Shown: piece by piece, positions 1 through 9,394 of the stretch
Numbering within the stretch: position 1 is the stretch's first letter
Layout: each line of letters opens with the position of its first letter
Assembly: GCF_951229915.1 (NCBI RefSeq)
Contig: NZ_OX579588.1
Location: forward strand, 310,001 to 374,000
Direction of reading: 5' to 3'
Length of the DNA: 64,000 bases
Source of the DNA: Candidatus Ornithobacterium hominis
GTDB taxonomy: Bacteria; Bacteroidota; Bacteroidia; Flavobacteriales; Weeksellaceae
Translations under genes and position numbers: made by a program
Notes under the pieces: generated by a model
What the model saw: only the letters and a program-made list of their open reading frames with translations
What the model was told of the DNA's origin: nothing
Database searches by the model: none

Positions 1-21
1 TAAGACCCATTTACGCTTCAT
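1..21 (-). CDS. 5' end of an unidentified gene, cut by the window edge
   Basis: The minus strand has an ATG at 21 followed by six open codons (MKRKWVL) that run off the window. It lies about 50 bp downstream of murG, in the same direction. In flavobacterial dcw clusters murC and then ftsQ usually follow murG. The visible residues do not resemble the usual MurC start and would suit a membrane-anchored protein such as FtsQ, but seven residues cannot decide this. Confidence 0.3.
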
Positions 22-69
22 CCTAAAATTTTTTAAGGCTTAAGAAATAATATTTTAAATCAAAAATTA

Positions 70-1188
70 TCATGCTTCAATTCCCAATTTTTCAAAAATA
101 ATATTGACAATATCTCGGGTAGAGTAAGGCTTGCCTAATTTCAGGAAATTCTCACTCAATTTTTTTTGTTTATTGGTATCCGATAATAAATCTTGAATTA
201 CAGGCATTATAGAGCTTGAAATATTTTCATTAGCAATCATTATAGCTGCATTTTCATTTACCAAACTTCGTGCATTTTTCGTTTGGTGGTCTTCCGCAGC
301 CGTAGGTAAAGGCACAAAAATAGTTGGTTTCCCGACTAAGCTCAGCTCAGAAATAGACATTGCACCAGCACGAGCCACGATTAAATCTGCGGCGGCATAC
401 GCCATGGGCATATCATAGATAAATTCCTTCAATTGAATTTTTCTTGATTTTCCATCAAATTTTTTAAGGCTTAAAAAATCTGTCTTACCCGTTTGCCAAA
501 GCAGCTGAATCTCTGAATTTTTTAAGGTTTCAAAATTTGCCTTCCAAGCATTGTTGATGCCTCTCGCACCTAATGAACCGCCAAAGGAGAAAACCATGGG
601 TAAATCGGGGTCGAAACCTAAAGCTTCTTTTGCTTTTCGCTGCTCGGGCAAATGCTGGAATAATTCTGAGCGGATAGGATTCCCAGTCAAATGAATTTTA
701 CCCACTGGGAAGAAACTCTCCATTTTAGGATAAGCTGTGCAGATAGCAAAAGCCTTGTTTTTTAGCAATTTATTTGTAATTCCTGGAAATGAGTTTTGCT
801 CTTGAATTAAAATCGGAATACCTCGCCGAGCAGCTGCCCACATCGCTGGTCCCGAAGCGTATCCACCTGTCCCGATGACCATATCTGGCGAAAATTCTTT
901 GATGATTTTACTAGATTTTCTAAGGCTTTTAAAAATTTTGTAAGGCAAGCAAAAATTTGCCCACCAGCGATTTCTTTGTATTCCACTGATGTCTATACCC
1001 TTGATGTCATAGCCTGCGAGGGGGACTTTTTCCATTTCCATTTTCCCGTTGGCGCCGATGAACAAAAACTCAGCCTTGGGTAAGCGTGTACGAATCTCAT
1101 CTGCAATTGCTATTGCAGGGTAAATATGGCCTCCCGTGCCCCCAGCACTGAAGATGAATTTAGGCAATGTCTTGTAGGTCTGCTTCAC
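70..1188 (-). CDS. murG: MurG, UDP-GlcNAc:lipid I N-acetylglucosaminyltransferase
   Basis: MurG transfers GlcNAc from UDP-GlcNAc onto lipid I at the cytoplasmic face of the inner membrane, giving lipid II. At 372 aa it has the usual length. The N-terminal glycine-rich loop GGTGGH is at residues 16-21, and the GT-B C-terminal half has a second glycine-rich loop (FGGSLGARG, near 200), the donor-site stretch ARAGAMSISEL and the PLPTAAEDHQTKNA signature. The start overlaps the ftsW end by 29 bp, which fits translational coupling in the dcw operon. A perfect 21-bp copy of the interspersed palindrome (459-479) lies inside the gene, encoding part of FLSLKKF. Confidence 0.97.
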   Translation of the reverse strand: MKQTYKTLPKFIFSAGGTGGHIYPAIAIADEIRTRLPKAEFLFIGANGKMEMEKVPLAGYDIKGIDISGIQRNRWWANFCLPYKIFKSLRKSSKIIKEFSPDMVIGTGGYASGPAMWAAARRGIPILIQEQNSFPGITNKLLKNKAFAICTAYPKMESFFPVGKIHLTGNPIRSELFQHLPEQRKAKEALGFDPDLPMVFSFGGSLGARGINNAWKANFETLKNSEIQLLWQTGKTDFLSLKKFDGKSRKIQLKEFIYDMPMAYAAADLIVARAGAMSISELSLVGKPTIFVPLPTAAEDHQTKNARSLVNENAAIMIANENISSSIMPVIQDLLSDTNKQKKLSENFLKLGKPYSTRDIVNIIFEKLGIEA

Positions 1189-2362
1189 TTTTTATTTTTT
1201 CTTCTTTTTGAATTTCTTCTTTAGGCAAAATTTGTCGACTGATGCTTAATAAAATACCGAAAGATAAGCACGTAATCCACAACGATGTGCCCCCAAAACT
1301 AATCATAGGCAAAGGTTGACCCGTAGTCGGGAATAAACCAACGGCGACACCCATATTTATCAAGGCTTGGAAGACAATGGGGATTCCAATCGCAAAAGCG
1401 AGTAAACTTCCGAAATAGGTGTGAATTTTTGTTCCGATGATGATGATTCTAAATAAAATTAGTAGGAATAAAAAAAGTAAACTCACGCCACCTATCAATC
1501 CGTACTCTTCTATGATTACCGCATAAATGAAATCTGAAGATGCTTGTGGGAGTGTGTGCTTTATGGCGCTTTTCCCTGGGCCTTTGCCAGTGATTCCACC
1601 TTCTACTATAGCTGCTTTGGCATTGGTTTCTTGCCAAGATTCAAGGCTATTGCTTGCGGGTTTTTGGAAGCGTTCAATTCTGTTTTTCCAAGTGTGAACG
1701 CGGGAGTTAGGAAATTGGTCTCCATAATTCAAGGCAGCAAATATAAATAAACCTGCCCCGACTAAAATTATTGTCCCAATGCCGACTAAATATGGGATAG
1801 GAAAACCTCCTAAAAATAGTAGCATCATTACCATAGCAAACAAGATGATAGCCGTAGAACCATTTGCTGGGAAAATTAATCCGACTATAACAAAAATCGG
1901 TATAAAAAGAGGTAAAATAGTTTGTTTAAATTCAATTTTTTTATTCCTGATTTTAGTTAAATACCGTGCAACGTAGACCATCAAAACGACTGAGGCCAAA
2001 GTGGAAGTTTGTATTGATAATGGGATGCCAGGTAGCTTTAGCCAACGAGAGGCATTGGCTCCATCAATACTGGTGCCTTGCAATAAAGTTAAAATCAACA
2101 ATAGCACGATGAAGGGCAAGCCTAAAATAGCAAATCCGCCAAAATAACGGTAATCAATTCGCTGCATGCTGAATAAAATGACTAAACCGATGACTAGAAA
2201 AGCGACTTGTTTGCCAAATTGCCCCCAAACGGTTCCAGTCTGGGCAGCGTACTCGATGCTTGAGCTAGCTGAGAAGCCAGGTAATAGAGAAAATATTGCC
2301 AAAAGCATAATGAATGCAATGAGGTACTTGTCGCCTAAAAATATTTTATTCAGCCAGTTCAT
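1160..2362 (-). CDS. ftsW: FtsW, septal SEDS peptidoglycan polymerase
   Basis: FtsW polymerises lipid II at the septum together with its partner transpeptidase, here the FtsI at 5719-7698. The 400-aa protein is a polytopic membrane protein of the SEDS family, with about ten hydrophobic segments. It carries the family stretch around VEGGITGKGPG and IIEEYGLIGG and the C-terminal GLFPTTGQPLPMISFGGTS signature. It starts directly after the stop of the murD fragment, with no spacer, so the operon arrangement survives the murD truncation. The charged, lysine- and glutamate-rich tail after the last helix is cytoplasmic. RodA is the alternative in the family, but the dcw position argues for FtsW. Confidence 0.96.
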   Translation of the reverse strand: MNWLNKIFLGDKYLIAFIMLLAIFSLLPGFSASSSIEYAAQTGTVWGQFGKQVAFLVIGLVILFSMQRIDYRYFGGFAILGLPFIVLLLILTLLQGTSIDGANASRWLKLPGIPLSIQTSTLASVVLMVYVARYLTKIRNKKIEFKQTILPLFIPIFVIVGLIFPANGSTAIILFAMVMMLLFLGGFPIPYLVGIGTIILVGAGLFIFAALNYGDQFPNSRVHTWKNRIERFQKPASNSLESWQETNAKAAIVEGGITGKGPGKSAIKHTLPQASSDFIYAVIIEEYGLIGGVSLLFLFLLILFRIIIIGTKIHTYFGSLLAFAIGIPIVFQALINMGVAVGLFPTTGQPLPMISFGGTSLWITCLSFGILLSISRQILPKEEIQKEEKIKSEADLQDIA

Positions 2363-2911
2363 TTATAGATTTTTTACTTCTTTTTTAAATTGACGCCCAC
2401 GCTCTTGATAGTCTTCAAATAAATCGCAATTAGCACAAGCTGGGGAGAGAAGGACAGTGTCACCCTTTTTGCCAAGCATATACGCTGAGCTTACGGCATC
2501 TTTCATTGTTTTTGTTTCAATGATTTGAGGAACGATGCCACTAAAGGTAGCTTTAATTTTTTCGTTATTAATTCCTAAGCATACGATGGCTTTTACGTTT
2601 TTCTTCACAAGCGGAACTAATTCGCTGTAATCGTTTCCTTTGTCAACGCCGCCTACAATCCAAATGGTAGGATTTTTCATACTCTGTAATGCGTAAAATG
2701 TAGCATTGATATTGGTAGCTTTGCTATCGTTGATAAATTGGATTCCATGAACGGAGATCACTGATTCTAGACGATGTTCCACGGCATCAAAATCAGTTAA
2801 ACTTTCTTGGATAATTTTTTTTCTAAGCCTTAAAATATTTCTATTTAAAGCTCCTGCTAATGAGTTGGAGACATTGCGTTCTCCCATCAAAGAAATTTCT
2901 TCTAAATTCAT
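2363..2911 (-). pseudogene. murD: Truncated MurD: only the C-terminal ligase domain remains
   Basis: Intact MurD adds D-glutamate to UDP-MurNAc-L-Ala and has about 440 residues in three domains. This 182-aa frame begins in the linker before domain 3 and carries its hallmarks: the NVSNSLAGALN helix, GVEHRLE-like VEHRLESV, the INDSKATN loop (residues 60-67), VGGVDKG and the SPACAND-like SPACANCDLF. The N-terminal UDP-binding domain and the central ATPase domain with its GKT loop, about 270 residues, are missing. Only 123 bp separate the first Met from the mraY stop, and those bases have stops in the three minus-strand frames. The open frame extends seven codons upstream (NTSKHLK) to a TAA. The fragment cannot be a working ligase alone. 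Either a full copy lies elsewhere, or this is an assembly or clone deletion. Confidence 0.88.
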
Positions 2912-3034
2912 TTTTAAGTGTTTCGAGGTATTTTATAATTAATTATTTTGAGTTTTTTTCTTGACTAATTTATGTGGCGTCTTTTCCGCTTTTGCTCAGT
3001 TTTATTATATGCTAAAATTCTTTTTTTTGAGGAA

Positions 3035-4261
3035 TTAACGAATTTTTAAGGTTAAAACGGCTAATACAGCGAGTATAAAACCGATGATAAAAAAACGATT
3101 GACGATTTTGCTTTCGTGGTAATTTTGTTTTTGAAAATGATGATGCAAGGGCGAAATCAAGAAAATTCTTCTGCCCTCGCCGTATTTCTTTTTGGTGTAT
3201 TTAAACCAAGAAACCTGCAACATGACCGAGAGACTTTCTGCCAAGAAAATTCCGCAGAGCAGAGGTAGAAGAAGTTCTTTACGCACAATAATGGAAATGA
3301 CTGCAATAAGACCACCGATAGTCAAGCTACCTGTGTCTCCCATGAAAACTTGTGCTGGGTAAGTGTTGTACCACAAAAACCCAATCAATGCACCGCTGAA
3401 AGCTGTAGCGAAAATCACGACTTCCTGCGCATGAGGTATGTATAAGATGTTTAAATAATCAGCTAAAATAAAGTTGCCAGAGACAAAGGCAAACAGAGCT
3501 AAAGTTCCTAAAATAATCATGGAGCTTCCTGCCGCTAATCCATCGATGCCATCAGTCAGATTAGAACCATTTGAAACAGCTGTGATGATGAAGATAACAA
3601 TCGGGATAAAGATTACCCAACTCCATTTCATCGCTTCTTCTTTGTTTAAGAAAAACAGGAGAGAGTCATAATTGAGCTCATTGTTTTTCAGGAACGGAAT
3701 GTTAGTCAAGTTTGATTTGGTAGCTGGGGCGAACAATTCATCAGCGCTCTGTGCATTGTAGGTTGGCTGGTCACTGACTTGTTGTCTTACAGTGACTTGT
3801 GGGCTGAAGTATAAAATAACACCAACGAATAAACCTAGGCCTACTTGCCCTAAAATTTTAAACTTTCCTGCTAAACCTTTTTTATTTTTTCTAAAAACTT
3901 TGATGTAGTCGTCAATAAATCCGATGAGCCCCATCCAAAGCGTGGAAATAAGCAGTAAAATTGTATAAATATTGTTGAGTTTTGCAAAAAGTAAAACTGG
4001 AATAAGGGTGGCAAGAATAATGATGATGCCACCCATTGTCGGGGTACCTTCTTTTTCTTTTTGCCCAGCTAAGCCTAAATCCCTTATCGTTTCGCCCAAT
4101 TGTTTTCTTCTCAAAAAATAAATAATCTTTTTGCCGATAAACAAAGCAATAAGTAAGGAAATGATAACGGCAGATGCCGCACGGAAAGTTACAGACTTCA
4201 GCATATTAAAGCCTGGCACGTCAAAATACTGATTTAAAAATTCAATTAAATGGTATAACAT
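3035..4261 (-). CDS. mraY: MraY, phospho-MurNAc-pentapeptide translocase
   Basis: MraY moves phospho-MurNAc-pentapeptide from UDP onto undecaprenyl phosphate, forming lipid I in the inner membrane. The 408-aa protein has about ten membrane segments. It shows the family landmarks GTPTMGG near residue 74, GFIDDYIKV (catalytic aspartates), SNLTDGIDGLAAG, FMGDTGSLTIGG and the C-terminal PLHHHFQ. A loop of about 60 residues after QVTVRQQ is an insertion common in Bacteroidota homologues. It abuts murE, which ends at 4262, with no spacer. The downstream neighbour should be an intact murD but is only a fragment. Confidence 0.97.
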   Translation of the reverse strand: MLYHLIEFLNQYFDVPGFNMLKSVTFRAASAVIISLLIALFIGKKIIYFLRRKQLGETIRDLGLAGQKEKEGTPTMGGIIIILATLIPVLLFAKLNNIYTILLLISTLWMGLIGFIDDYIKVFRKNKKGLAGKFKILGQVGLGLFVGVILYFSPQVTVRQQVSDQPTYNAQSADELFAPATKSNLTNIPFLKNNELNYDSLLFFLNKEEAMKWSWVIFIPIVIFIITAVSNGSNLTDGIDGLAAGSSMIILGTLALFAFVSGNFILADYLNILYIPHAQEVVIFATAFSGALIGFLWYNTYPAQVFMGDTGSLTIGGLIAVISIIVRKELLLPLLCGIFLAESLSVMLQVSWFKYTKKKYGEGRRIFLISPLHHHFQKQNYHESKIVNRFFIIGFILAVLAVLTLKIR

Positions 4262-5722
4262 TTATTTAAAAATCTTTTGAGTTAAACTTTTAGTAATTTC
4301 CATGTCGTCAAAATAAAATCGCTCTCCCTTTATTTCTTGGTAATTTTCGTGGCCTTTACCTGCAATTAAGATGATGTCACCCGAGTGGCTGTTGGCAAGT
4401 ACATTTTTTATGGCTTCTTGGCGATCGGGTATTTTGCTATATTTTGAAAAAAATTGAGGTTCAATTCCGCTCTCCATGTCTTCAATGATTTTGTTGGGGT
4501 CTTCATTTCTAGGGTTATCAGAAGTAAGAACCACTCGGTCAGCCAAGTGGCAAGCAACTTTTGCCATTTTAGGTCTTTTTTGGGCATCGCGATTTCCTCC
4601 ACAACCTACCAAAACCCAAAAGGTTTCATTCTTGGTTCGAGTTTCGTTCACCGTTGACATTACGTTTTCTAAAGCGTCAGGCGTATGGGCATAATCTACA
4701 ATGATGATTTGCCCGCTAGGAGAGATATAAGATTCGAATCGACCTTTTACTTTTTGCAACTTGCTTAGACTGACTAGAAGCTCTTCTTCATCCCAACCCA
4801 ATTCCAACCCTATGGAATAGACTAATAAAAGATTGTAAGCATTGAATTTCCCGACTAGCTGAGTCCAAAGTTCTTTTTGGTTAAGCAAGAGCAGCATTCC
4901 ATTAAATCGATTTTCTAAAATTTTTCCTTGGTAATCAGCAACAGATTTCAAGGCATAAGATTTTTTTAAGGCTTTAGAATTTTGTAGCATAACCACACCA
5001 TTTTTATCATCCATATTGGTAATGGCAACAGCATCTTTGCTCAGCTCGTCAAAAAATTTCTTTTTTGCAATAATGTAACTTTTAAATGTTTTGTGGTAGT
5101 CTAAATGTTCATGTGAGATATTGGTGAAGCCAGCAACTTTGAATTCTAAGCCACTGATTCGCTCCTGTCCGATGCCGTGTGAGCTAACCTCCATAAAAGC
5201 ATATTCAAAACCAGAATCTACCGCCTCTTTTAAAATCTTGTTGATACTAATAATGTCTGGCGTTGTATTTTTTGTAGACAAAGTTTTTTGGTGAATACGA
5301 ATATTGATGGTTGAAATCAAAACAGACGGGTAGCCTAAACTCTCTGCTGTTTGGTACAAAAGGCTCGCTGTTGTCGTTTTACCATTAGTGCCAGTTATGC
5401 CAATCAAATTCAGCTGAGAAGAAGGATCTCCAAAATAATTTTTGCAAATTAAACCTAGACTTTTGGCTGAATTTTTCACTTGAATGTACAAAACATTTTC
5501 TCGAAAGTCTTTGATTTCTTTCTCATGAAAAATCACCTGAGCACCTTTATCAAGGGCAGAAGTAATGAAATCATGACCATCTTCCTGCGGACCTGAAATA
5601 GCCACAAAGACATCTCCCTTGCTCACTTTTCTAGAATCCATTTGGATTTCGCCTACACCACCAGTGAAGCTTCCTTGTTGCTGGAGAATGGGAATGTTAT
5701 GTAGTAATTCGCTAATGTTCAT
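4262..5722 (-). CDS. murE: MurE, UDP-MurNAc-tripeptide synthetase (meso-DAP type)
   Basis: MurE adds the third amino acid of the stem peptide in the cytoplasm. Of its 486 residues, domain 2 holds the ATP loop GTNGKTT (111-117) and domain 3 the DNPR motif (402-405) followed by NEDP. DNPR is the known signature for meso-diaminopimelate ligases, whereas lysine ligases differ there, so this organism should have DAP-type peptidoglycan. The glycine-rich GCGGNRDAQKRP and AGKGHE stretches are also present. The start overlaps the ftsI stop by 4 bp (5719-5722). A copy of the interspersed palindrome near 4961 encodes part of LKKS. Confidence 0.97.
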   Translation of the reverse strand: MNISELLHNIPILQQQGSFTGGVGEIQMDSRKVSKGDVFVAISGPQEDGHDFITSALDKGAQVIFHEKEIKDFRENVLYIQVKNSAKSLGLICKNYFGDPSSQLNLIGITGTNGKTTTASLLYQTAESLGYPSVLISTINIRIHQKTLSTKNTTPDIISINKILKEAVDSGFEYAFMEVSSHGIGQERISGLEFKVAGFTNISHEHLDYHKTFKSYIIAKKKFFDELSKDAVAITNMDDKNGVVMLQNSKALKKSYALKSVADYQGKILENRFNGMLLLLNQKELWTQLVGKFNAYNLLLVYSIGLELGWDEEELLVSLSKLQKVKGRFESYISPSGQIIIVDYAHTPDALENVMSTVNETRTKNETFWVLVGCGGNRDAQKRPKMAKVACHLADRVVLTSDNPRNEDPNKIIEDMESGIEPQFFSKYSKIPDRQEAIKNVLANSHSGDIILIAGKGHENYQEIKGERFYFDDMEITKSLTQKIFK

Positions 5723-7698
5723 ACATTTGAAAGTTTTAGAGTGATGACCTTATTTTCAGGAATCATTTGCCCAGCAGGGATGCTTTGTTCTATAATTTTT
5801 CCAATTCCAGAGTAATTAATTTTAAAACCTGCGTTTTCTAAAACGGGAATTACATTTTGCCCGTCAAAGCCTTTTAAATTCGGCATTTTTTTATTTTTTG
5901 AATTCCAGTCAAAAATTTTATTTGATTTTTCTAGAGAGGCAAGTTTAGATTTTTTAAGGCTTAATTTTTTTGGAGATTTGATGTAAACACTCTCCATGAT
6001 TTTCTGAAAAACGGGCCCGGCAACAGAGCTGCCATAGTAGCCTTTTTTACGGCTAGGTTTGTGAATGACTACGATGCAAGAATATTGAGGCTTGTACGTC
6101 GGGAAGTAGCCACAGAAAGAGGCGCGATACTGCATGGGGCCTTTCACCCAATAGTCTGCACGAGCAGTGCCTGTTTTTCCTGCTGCGGGGAAAATTTCGT
6201 TGTAAAAAGCCCTTCCAGTCCCGCTTTTTACAGCACTGGCTAGCATGTTTTGCATTTTTTTTATAGTGCTATCTTGAGCCATTTTTTCTACGCGAACTTC
6301 TGGAGAAAAAGACTTAATGACTTTTCCTTTTTCATGAATTTCTTTCACAAAAAGTGGTTTTAGCATCTTACCATCATTAGCGATGCCATTGTAAAAAGTT
6401 AAAATCTGTAATGGAGTGAGCTTTGATTCATAGCCAAAAGAAATCGATGAAAGCGATTGTTTGCTCCAAGATTTATTATTTGGGTTGGGAAGGTAAGGTT
6501 CGGCTTCTCCAGGAATATCAACGCCAAGAGGTTGGTTTAGCTTCCATTCCCGATTTAAAATTCTGAAAAACTTTTCTGGCTGATTTTGGTAATATTCTGT
6601 AATTAATTTTGCTGTACCAATATTTGAGGATTTTTCTAAAACTTGGCGTACATTAATTGTGCCGTAACCATGAGAATCACTGATGGTTCTGCCAAATAAG
6701 CGAACTCTTCCTGAGCCAGTAGCTACGGTGGTAGCAGTATCAATAACGCCATCTTTTAGCGCAGCTAGAAGTGAAATGGTTTTAATAGTAGAGCCAGGTT
6801 CATTGGCTTCGCCTACCGCAAAATTTTGAATATCAGCATAGTTGCCGTCAGCGAGACGAGTCAAGTTGGCAATGGCTTTGATTTCACCTGTTTTGACTTC
6901 CATTACGACGACAGTGCCGTGGTCAGCCTCAAATTCACTCAGTTGGTCATATAGAGCGTTGTAGGCAACGTTTTGCAGAGGAATATCGATAGTTGTTACC
7001 ACATCTTGCCCAGCAACAGCTTGTATGTCGTTAGCGATATTGATGGGACGCCAGTTGCCTCCGCCCATTCGCTGTTCTAGTCTTTTGCCATCTTTTCCAG
7101 ATAGAAGCGTATTGTAAGCACCTTCTAGGCCTACTTTTAGTGAATCTCCTTTTACGTAGCCCAAAGTCCGAGCACCGATGTCCTTTACGCTTCTTTCTCT
7201 CACAAGATGATCTTCTATGATGAAGCCACCTTTGATTTGCCCGTGATTGAAAATAGGAAAAGATGAAATTCTTTTTAGCTGATGATAATTCAGATTTTTT
7301 GCAATTGGGACATATTGTTTTTTATTCTTCTTGGCATTCAAAATCAATTTAGCATAAGTAGCGGCGGGTTTATTGAACATAGCATGCAGCGAGTCAGCCA
7401 AGGAATTTAAATGCTCATCAATGAGACTTTGTCGCATCGCCTTCGCATCAAAAGCGACGTCATATTTTCTTACAGAAGTTGCCAATAAACTCCCATCAGC
7501 GGCATATAAATTTCCTCTTGCCGCTGGAATAGTGGATTCTCTGAAGTTGATTTTCTGAGCAAAAGCCTCAAAACGCGCTCTTTCTTGTGGGTTGAGCTGG
7601 AGATTAAATAATTTATAGCATATACCAATGGATATAATCACCAGTAGAATGCTGATGAAATAAGCTTTTAATAATATGTCTTTTTTTTGTTTAATCAT
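5719..7698 (-). CDS. ftsI: FtsI/PBP3, septal peptidoglycan transpeptidase with a PASTA domain
   Basis: This is a class B penicillin-binding protein that cross-links septal peptidoglycan in the periplasm. The 659 residues comprise a single signal anchor (about 10-28), a dimerisation domain, and a transpeptidase domain with STIK (303-306, nucleophile Ser303), SSN (357-359) and KTGT (508-511). A PASTA domain (about 603-659, MPNLKGFDGQNVIPVLENAG) follows. C-terminal PASTA domains are usual in Bacteroidota and Gram-positive PBPs and absent from E. coli FtsI. It lies between the ftsL-like gene and murE in the standard dcw order. A palindrome copy at 5946 falls in the linker before PASTA. Confidence 0.96.
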   Translation of the reverse strand: MIKQKKDILLKAYFISILLVIISIGICYKLFNLQLNPQERARFEAFAQKINFRESTIPAARGNLYAADGSLLATSVRKYDVAFDAKAMRQSLIDEHLNSLADSLHAMFNKPAATYAKLILNAKKNKKQYVPIAKNLNYHQLKRISSFPIFNHGQIKGGFIIEDHLVRERSVKDIGARTLGYVKGDSLKVGLEGAYNTLLSGKDGKRLEQRMGGGNWRPINIANDIQAVAGQDVVTTIDIPLQNVAYNALYDQLSEFEADHGTVVVMEVKTGEIKAIANLTRLADGNYADIQNFAVGEANEPGSTIKTISLLAALKDGVIDTATTVATGSGRVRLFGRTISDSHGYGTINVRQVLEKSSNIGTAKLITEYYQNQPEKFFRILNREWKLNQPLGVDIPGEAEPYLPNPNNKSWSKQSLSSISFGYESKLTPLQILTFYNGIANDGKMLKPLFVKEIHEKGKVIKSFSPEVRVEKMAQDSTIKKMQNMLASAVKSGTGRAFYNEIFPAAGKTGTARADYWVKGPMQYRASFCGYFPTYKPQYSCIVVIHKPSRKKGYYGSSVAGPVFQKIMESVYIKSPKKLSLKKSKLASLEKSNKIFDWNSKNKKMPNLKGFDGQNVIPVLENAGFKINYSGIGKIIEQSIPAGQMIPENKVITLKLSNV

Positions 7699-8040
7699 TT
7701 ATTTTTCAACAATTAAAAAAGGTTGAATATTTGATTGAATTACATTGTCTTTAGCTACTTTTTCGGCAACCTTTGATTCCATTTTACTTTGCATCAAAAT
7801 TTGATGTAGATATGCTGATTCTGATTTTAGATTAGAAACATGTTCTTTTAAATTTTTTATTTCCACCACTTTTTTATCAGCCCAATGTGAACTCAGAATA
7901 CTCCAAAAGGCTAAAAAAGTTAAAAACAATACGAATTTCCAATGTTTGAAACTATTATCATCAACTAAGAATTTTCCTTTTAAAATATCTCGAATGCTGA
8001 TGTTACTTTTCTTCTTCTTTGGGCTCATTTTTAATTCCAA
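7699..8040 (-). CDS. ftsL: FtsL-like divisome membrane protein
   Basis: This small bitopic protein of 113 aa has a basic cytoplasmic N-terminus, one membrane segment (about residues 36-53, WKFVLFLTFLAFWSIL) and a short periplasmic region that looks coiled-coil (VVEIKNLKEHVSNLKSESAYL). That architecture and its place between rsmH and ftsI match the FtsL-like proteins of Bacteroidota, which bridge FtsQ/FtsB-type proteins and the FtsWI synthase. Sequence conservation in the family is low, so the call rests on topology and position. The frame overlaps the rsmH end by 38 bp; a second Met four codons in (8028) is an alternative start. Confidence 0.85.
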   Translation of the reverse strand: MELKMSPKKKKSNISIRDILKGKFLVDDNSFKHWKFVLFLTFLAFWSILSSHWADKKVVEIKNLKEHVSNLKSESAYLHQILMQSKMESKVAEKVAKDNVIQSNIQPFLIVEK

Positions 8041-8929
8041 TTCTTAGTTTAGCACTTCTTGCTCTTGGGTTACCTGCAATCTCTACTTCGTTGGGAATGA
8101 TGACTTTACTGTTTAGCGGATAAAAAGGCGCATACCATCTTCCATACAAATCTCTTTCAGGTTCACCATCAAACATTCCTTTTTTGATGAAATTTTTCAC
8201 CAAACGATCTTCTAGCGAATGGTAAGAAATAACTACCAATCTCCCGCCAGGTTTTATGATGCTCGCTGTAGATAAAAGAAATTCCTCTAAAGCTTTTAAT
8301 TCATCATTTACCTCAATTCTCAATGCTTGGAAAAGCTGTGCCCATAATTTGTTAGCTTTGTGAGCTGGAATCAAACTTTTCAAGGCATTTTTTAAATCAT
8401 CAGTCGTTCCAATCAGATTTTTACTGCGGTAAGAAACAATTTCTCTTGCCCATTTTTTAGCCGAACGGATCTCACCATAATTCATCAAAATCTCCGCTAA
8501 TTTTTCCTCAGTATATTCATTGATGACGACTTTAGCTGTGTTTTTCTGATTTTGGTTCATCCGCATATCCAGCTGGCTGCTATAGCGCGTTGAGAAGCCT
8601 CTATCTGCCGTATCAAATTGATGTGATGAAACACCTAAATCAGCTAAAACGCCATCAACTTGATGGATTTGGTGAAAAAGCAACTGATTTTTGATATGTC
8701 TGAAATTGGAAGGAATAAAAGAGAACCGCTGATCAGGGATAATATTTTGCTGAGCATCTTCATCTTGGTCTACACCCCATAATTTCCCATTTTTTTCTAA
8801 AGCCTTTAAAATTTTTTTTGAATGCCCCCCGCCCCCGAAGGTGCAATCTACGTACACACCGTTGGGGTTGGTAATCAAAGCATCAACGCTTTCATTCAGT
8901 AAAACTGGTTCATGATAGTTTTTCATCAT
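8003..8929 (-). CDS. rsmH: RsmH (MraW), 16S rRNA N4-methylcytidine 1402 methyltransferase
   Basis: RsmH methylates N4 of C1402 in 16S rRNA using S-adenosylmethionine. I place the start at the ATG at 8929 (or 8926), giving about 308 aa that begin MMKNYHEPVLLNESVDAL, the classic RsmH N-terminus. The longer open frame to 8980 runs through mraZ codons and adds unrelated residues. The SAM-binding loop VDCTFGGGGHS follows soon after the start, and GVLADLGVSSHQFD, RPGGRLVVISYHSLEDR-like and NPRARSAKLR stretches are present. The start overlaps the mraZ end by about 17 bp, so the two are co-translated. Confidence 0.96.
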   Translation of the reverse strand: MMKNYHEPVLLNESVDALITNPNGVYVDCTFGGGGHSKKILKALEKNGKLWGVDQDEDAQQNIIPDQRFSFIPSNFRHIKNQLLFHQIHQVDGVLADLGVSSHQFDTADRGFSTRYSSQLDMRMNQNQKNTAKVVINEYTEEKLAEILMNYGEIRSAKKWAREIVSYRSKNLIGTTDDLKNALKSLIPAHKANKLWAQLFQALRIEVNDELKALEEFLLSTASIIKPGGRLVVISYHSLEDRLVKNFIKKGMFDGEPERDLYGRWYAPFYPLNSKVIIPNEVEIAGNPRARSAKLRIGIKNEPKEEEK

Positions 8930-9380
8930 TTTCAAAATTTCCCATGACCTCTTCTGCCAGCAGAGCAAAATCATCCTCATCGGAGCTCACTTCAGCTTCA
9001 TATTTATCTTTATCCCATATTTCGATAATATTGATGGATGATGAAACCACCACATTTTTATCGATATTAGCAAATTGAATCAAATCTTTTGCAATCTGAA
9101 TTCTGCCGCTATTATCTAGCTCCACAGGCTTTACTCCAGCAGTGAAACGCCTTATAAATTCGTTGTTTTTTTTCTTGAATCGGTTGAGCTGAGAGATTTC
9201 TTTCATCACAGCCTGCCACTCCTGCATAGGGTAGAGCTCTAGGCAGGGTTGGAATACTGACCGCTTGAGCACAAAACCCTCGTGCGAAAAACCTTCCAGT
9301 TGTTTGCGAATACCCATGGGTAGAGCTAGACGCCCCTTGGCATCCACCTTACACTCATAAGATCCGATTAAACTGGTCAT
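8910..9380 (-). CDS. mraZ: MraZ, dcw-operon transcriptional regulator
   Basis: MraZ is a DNA-binding protein with two AbrB-like halves that controls its own dcw operon. Here it has 156 aa. The first half has the family stretch YECKVDAKGRLALPMGIRKQL (shown in part: DAKGRLALP at about 12-20) and the second half has the matching VELDNSGRIQIAKDL. It is the first gene of the minus-strand division cluster. The upstream DNA holds three 10-bp-spaced boxes that look like its own operator. Confidence 0.95.
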   Translation of the reverse strand: MTSLIGSYECKVDAKGRLALPMGIRKQLEGFSHEGFVLKRSVFQPCLELYPMQEWQAVMKEISQLNRFKKKNNEFIRRFTAGVKPVELDNSGRIQIAKDLIQFANIDKNVVVSSSINIIEIWDKDKYEAEVSSDEDDFALLAEEVMGNFENDEKLS

Positions 9381-9394
9381 GATTTAATTTTGCT

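Noticed and set aside
2912..3034. Hidden N-terminal part of MurD or a programmed frameshift
   Set aside because: Only 123 bp are available where about 800 are needed, and none of the three minus-strand frames encodes the MurD Rossmann start or the GKT loop.
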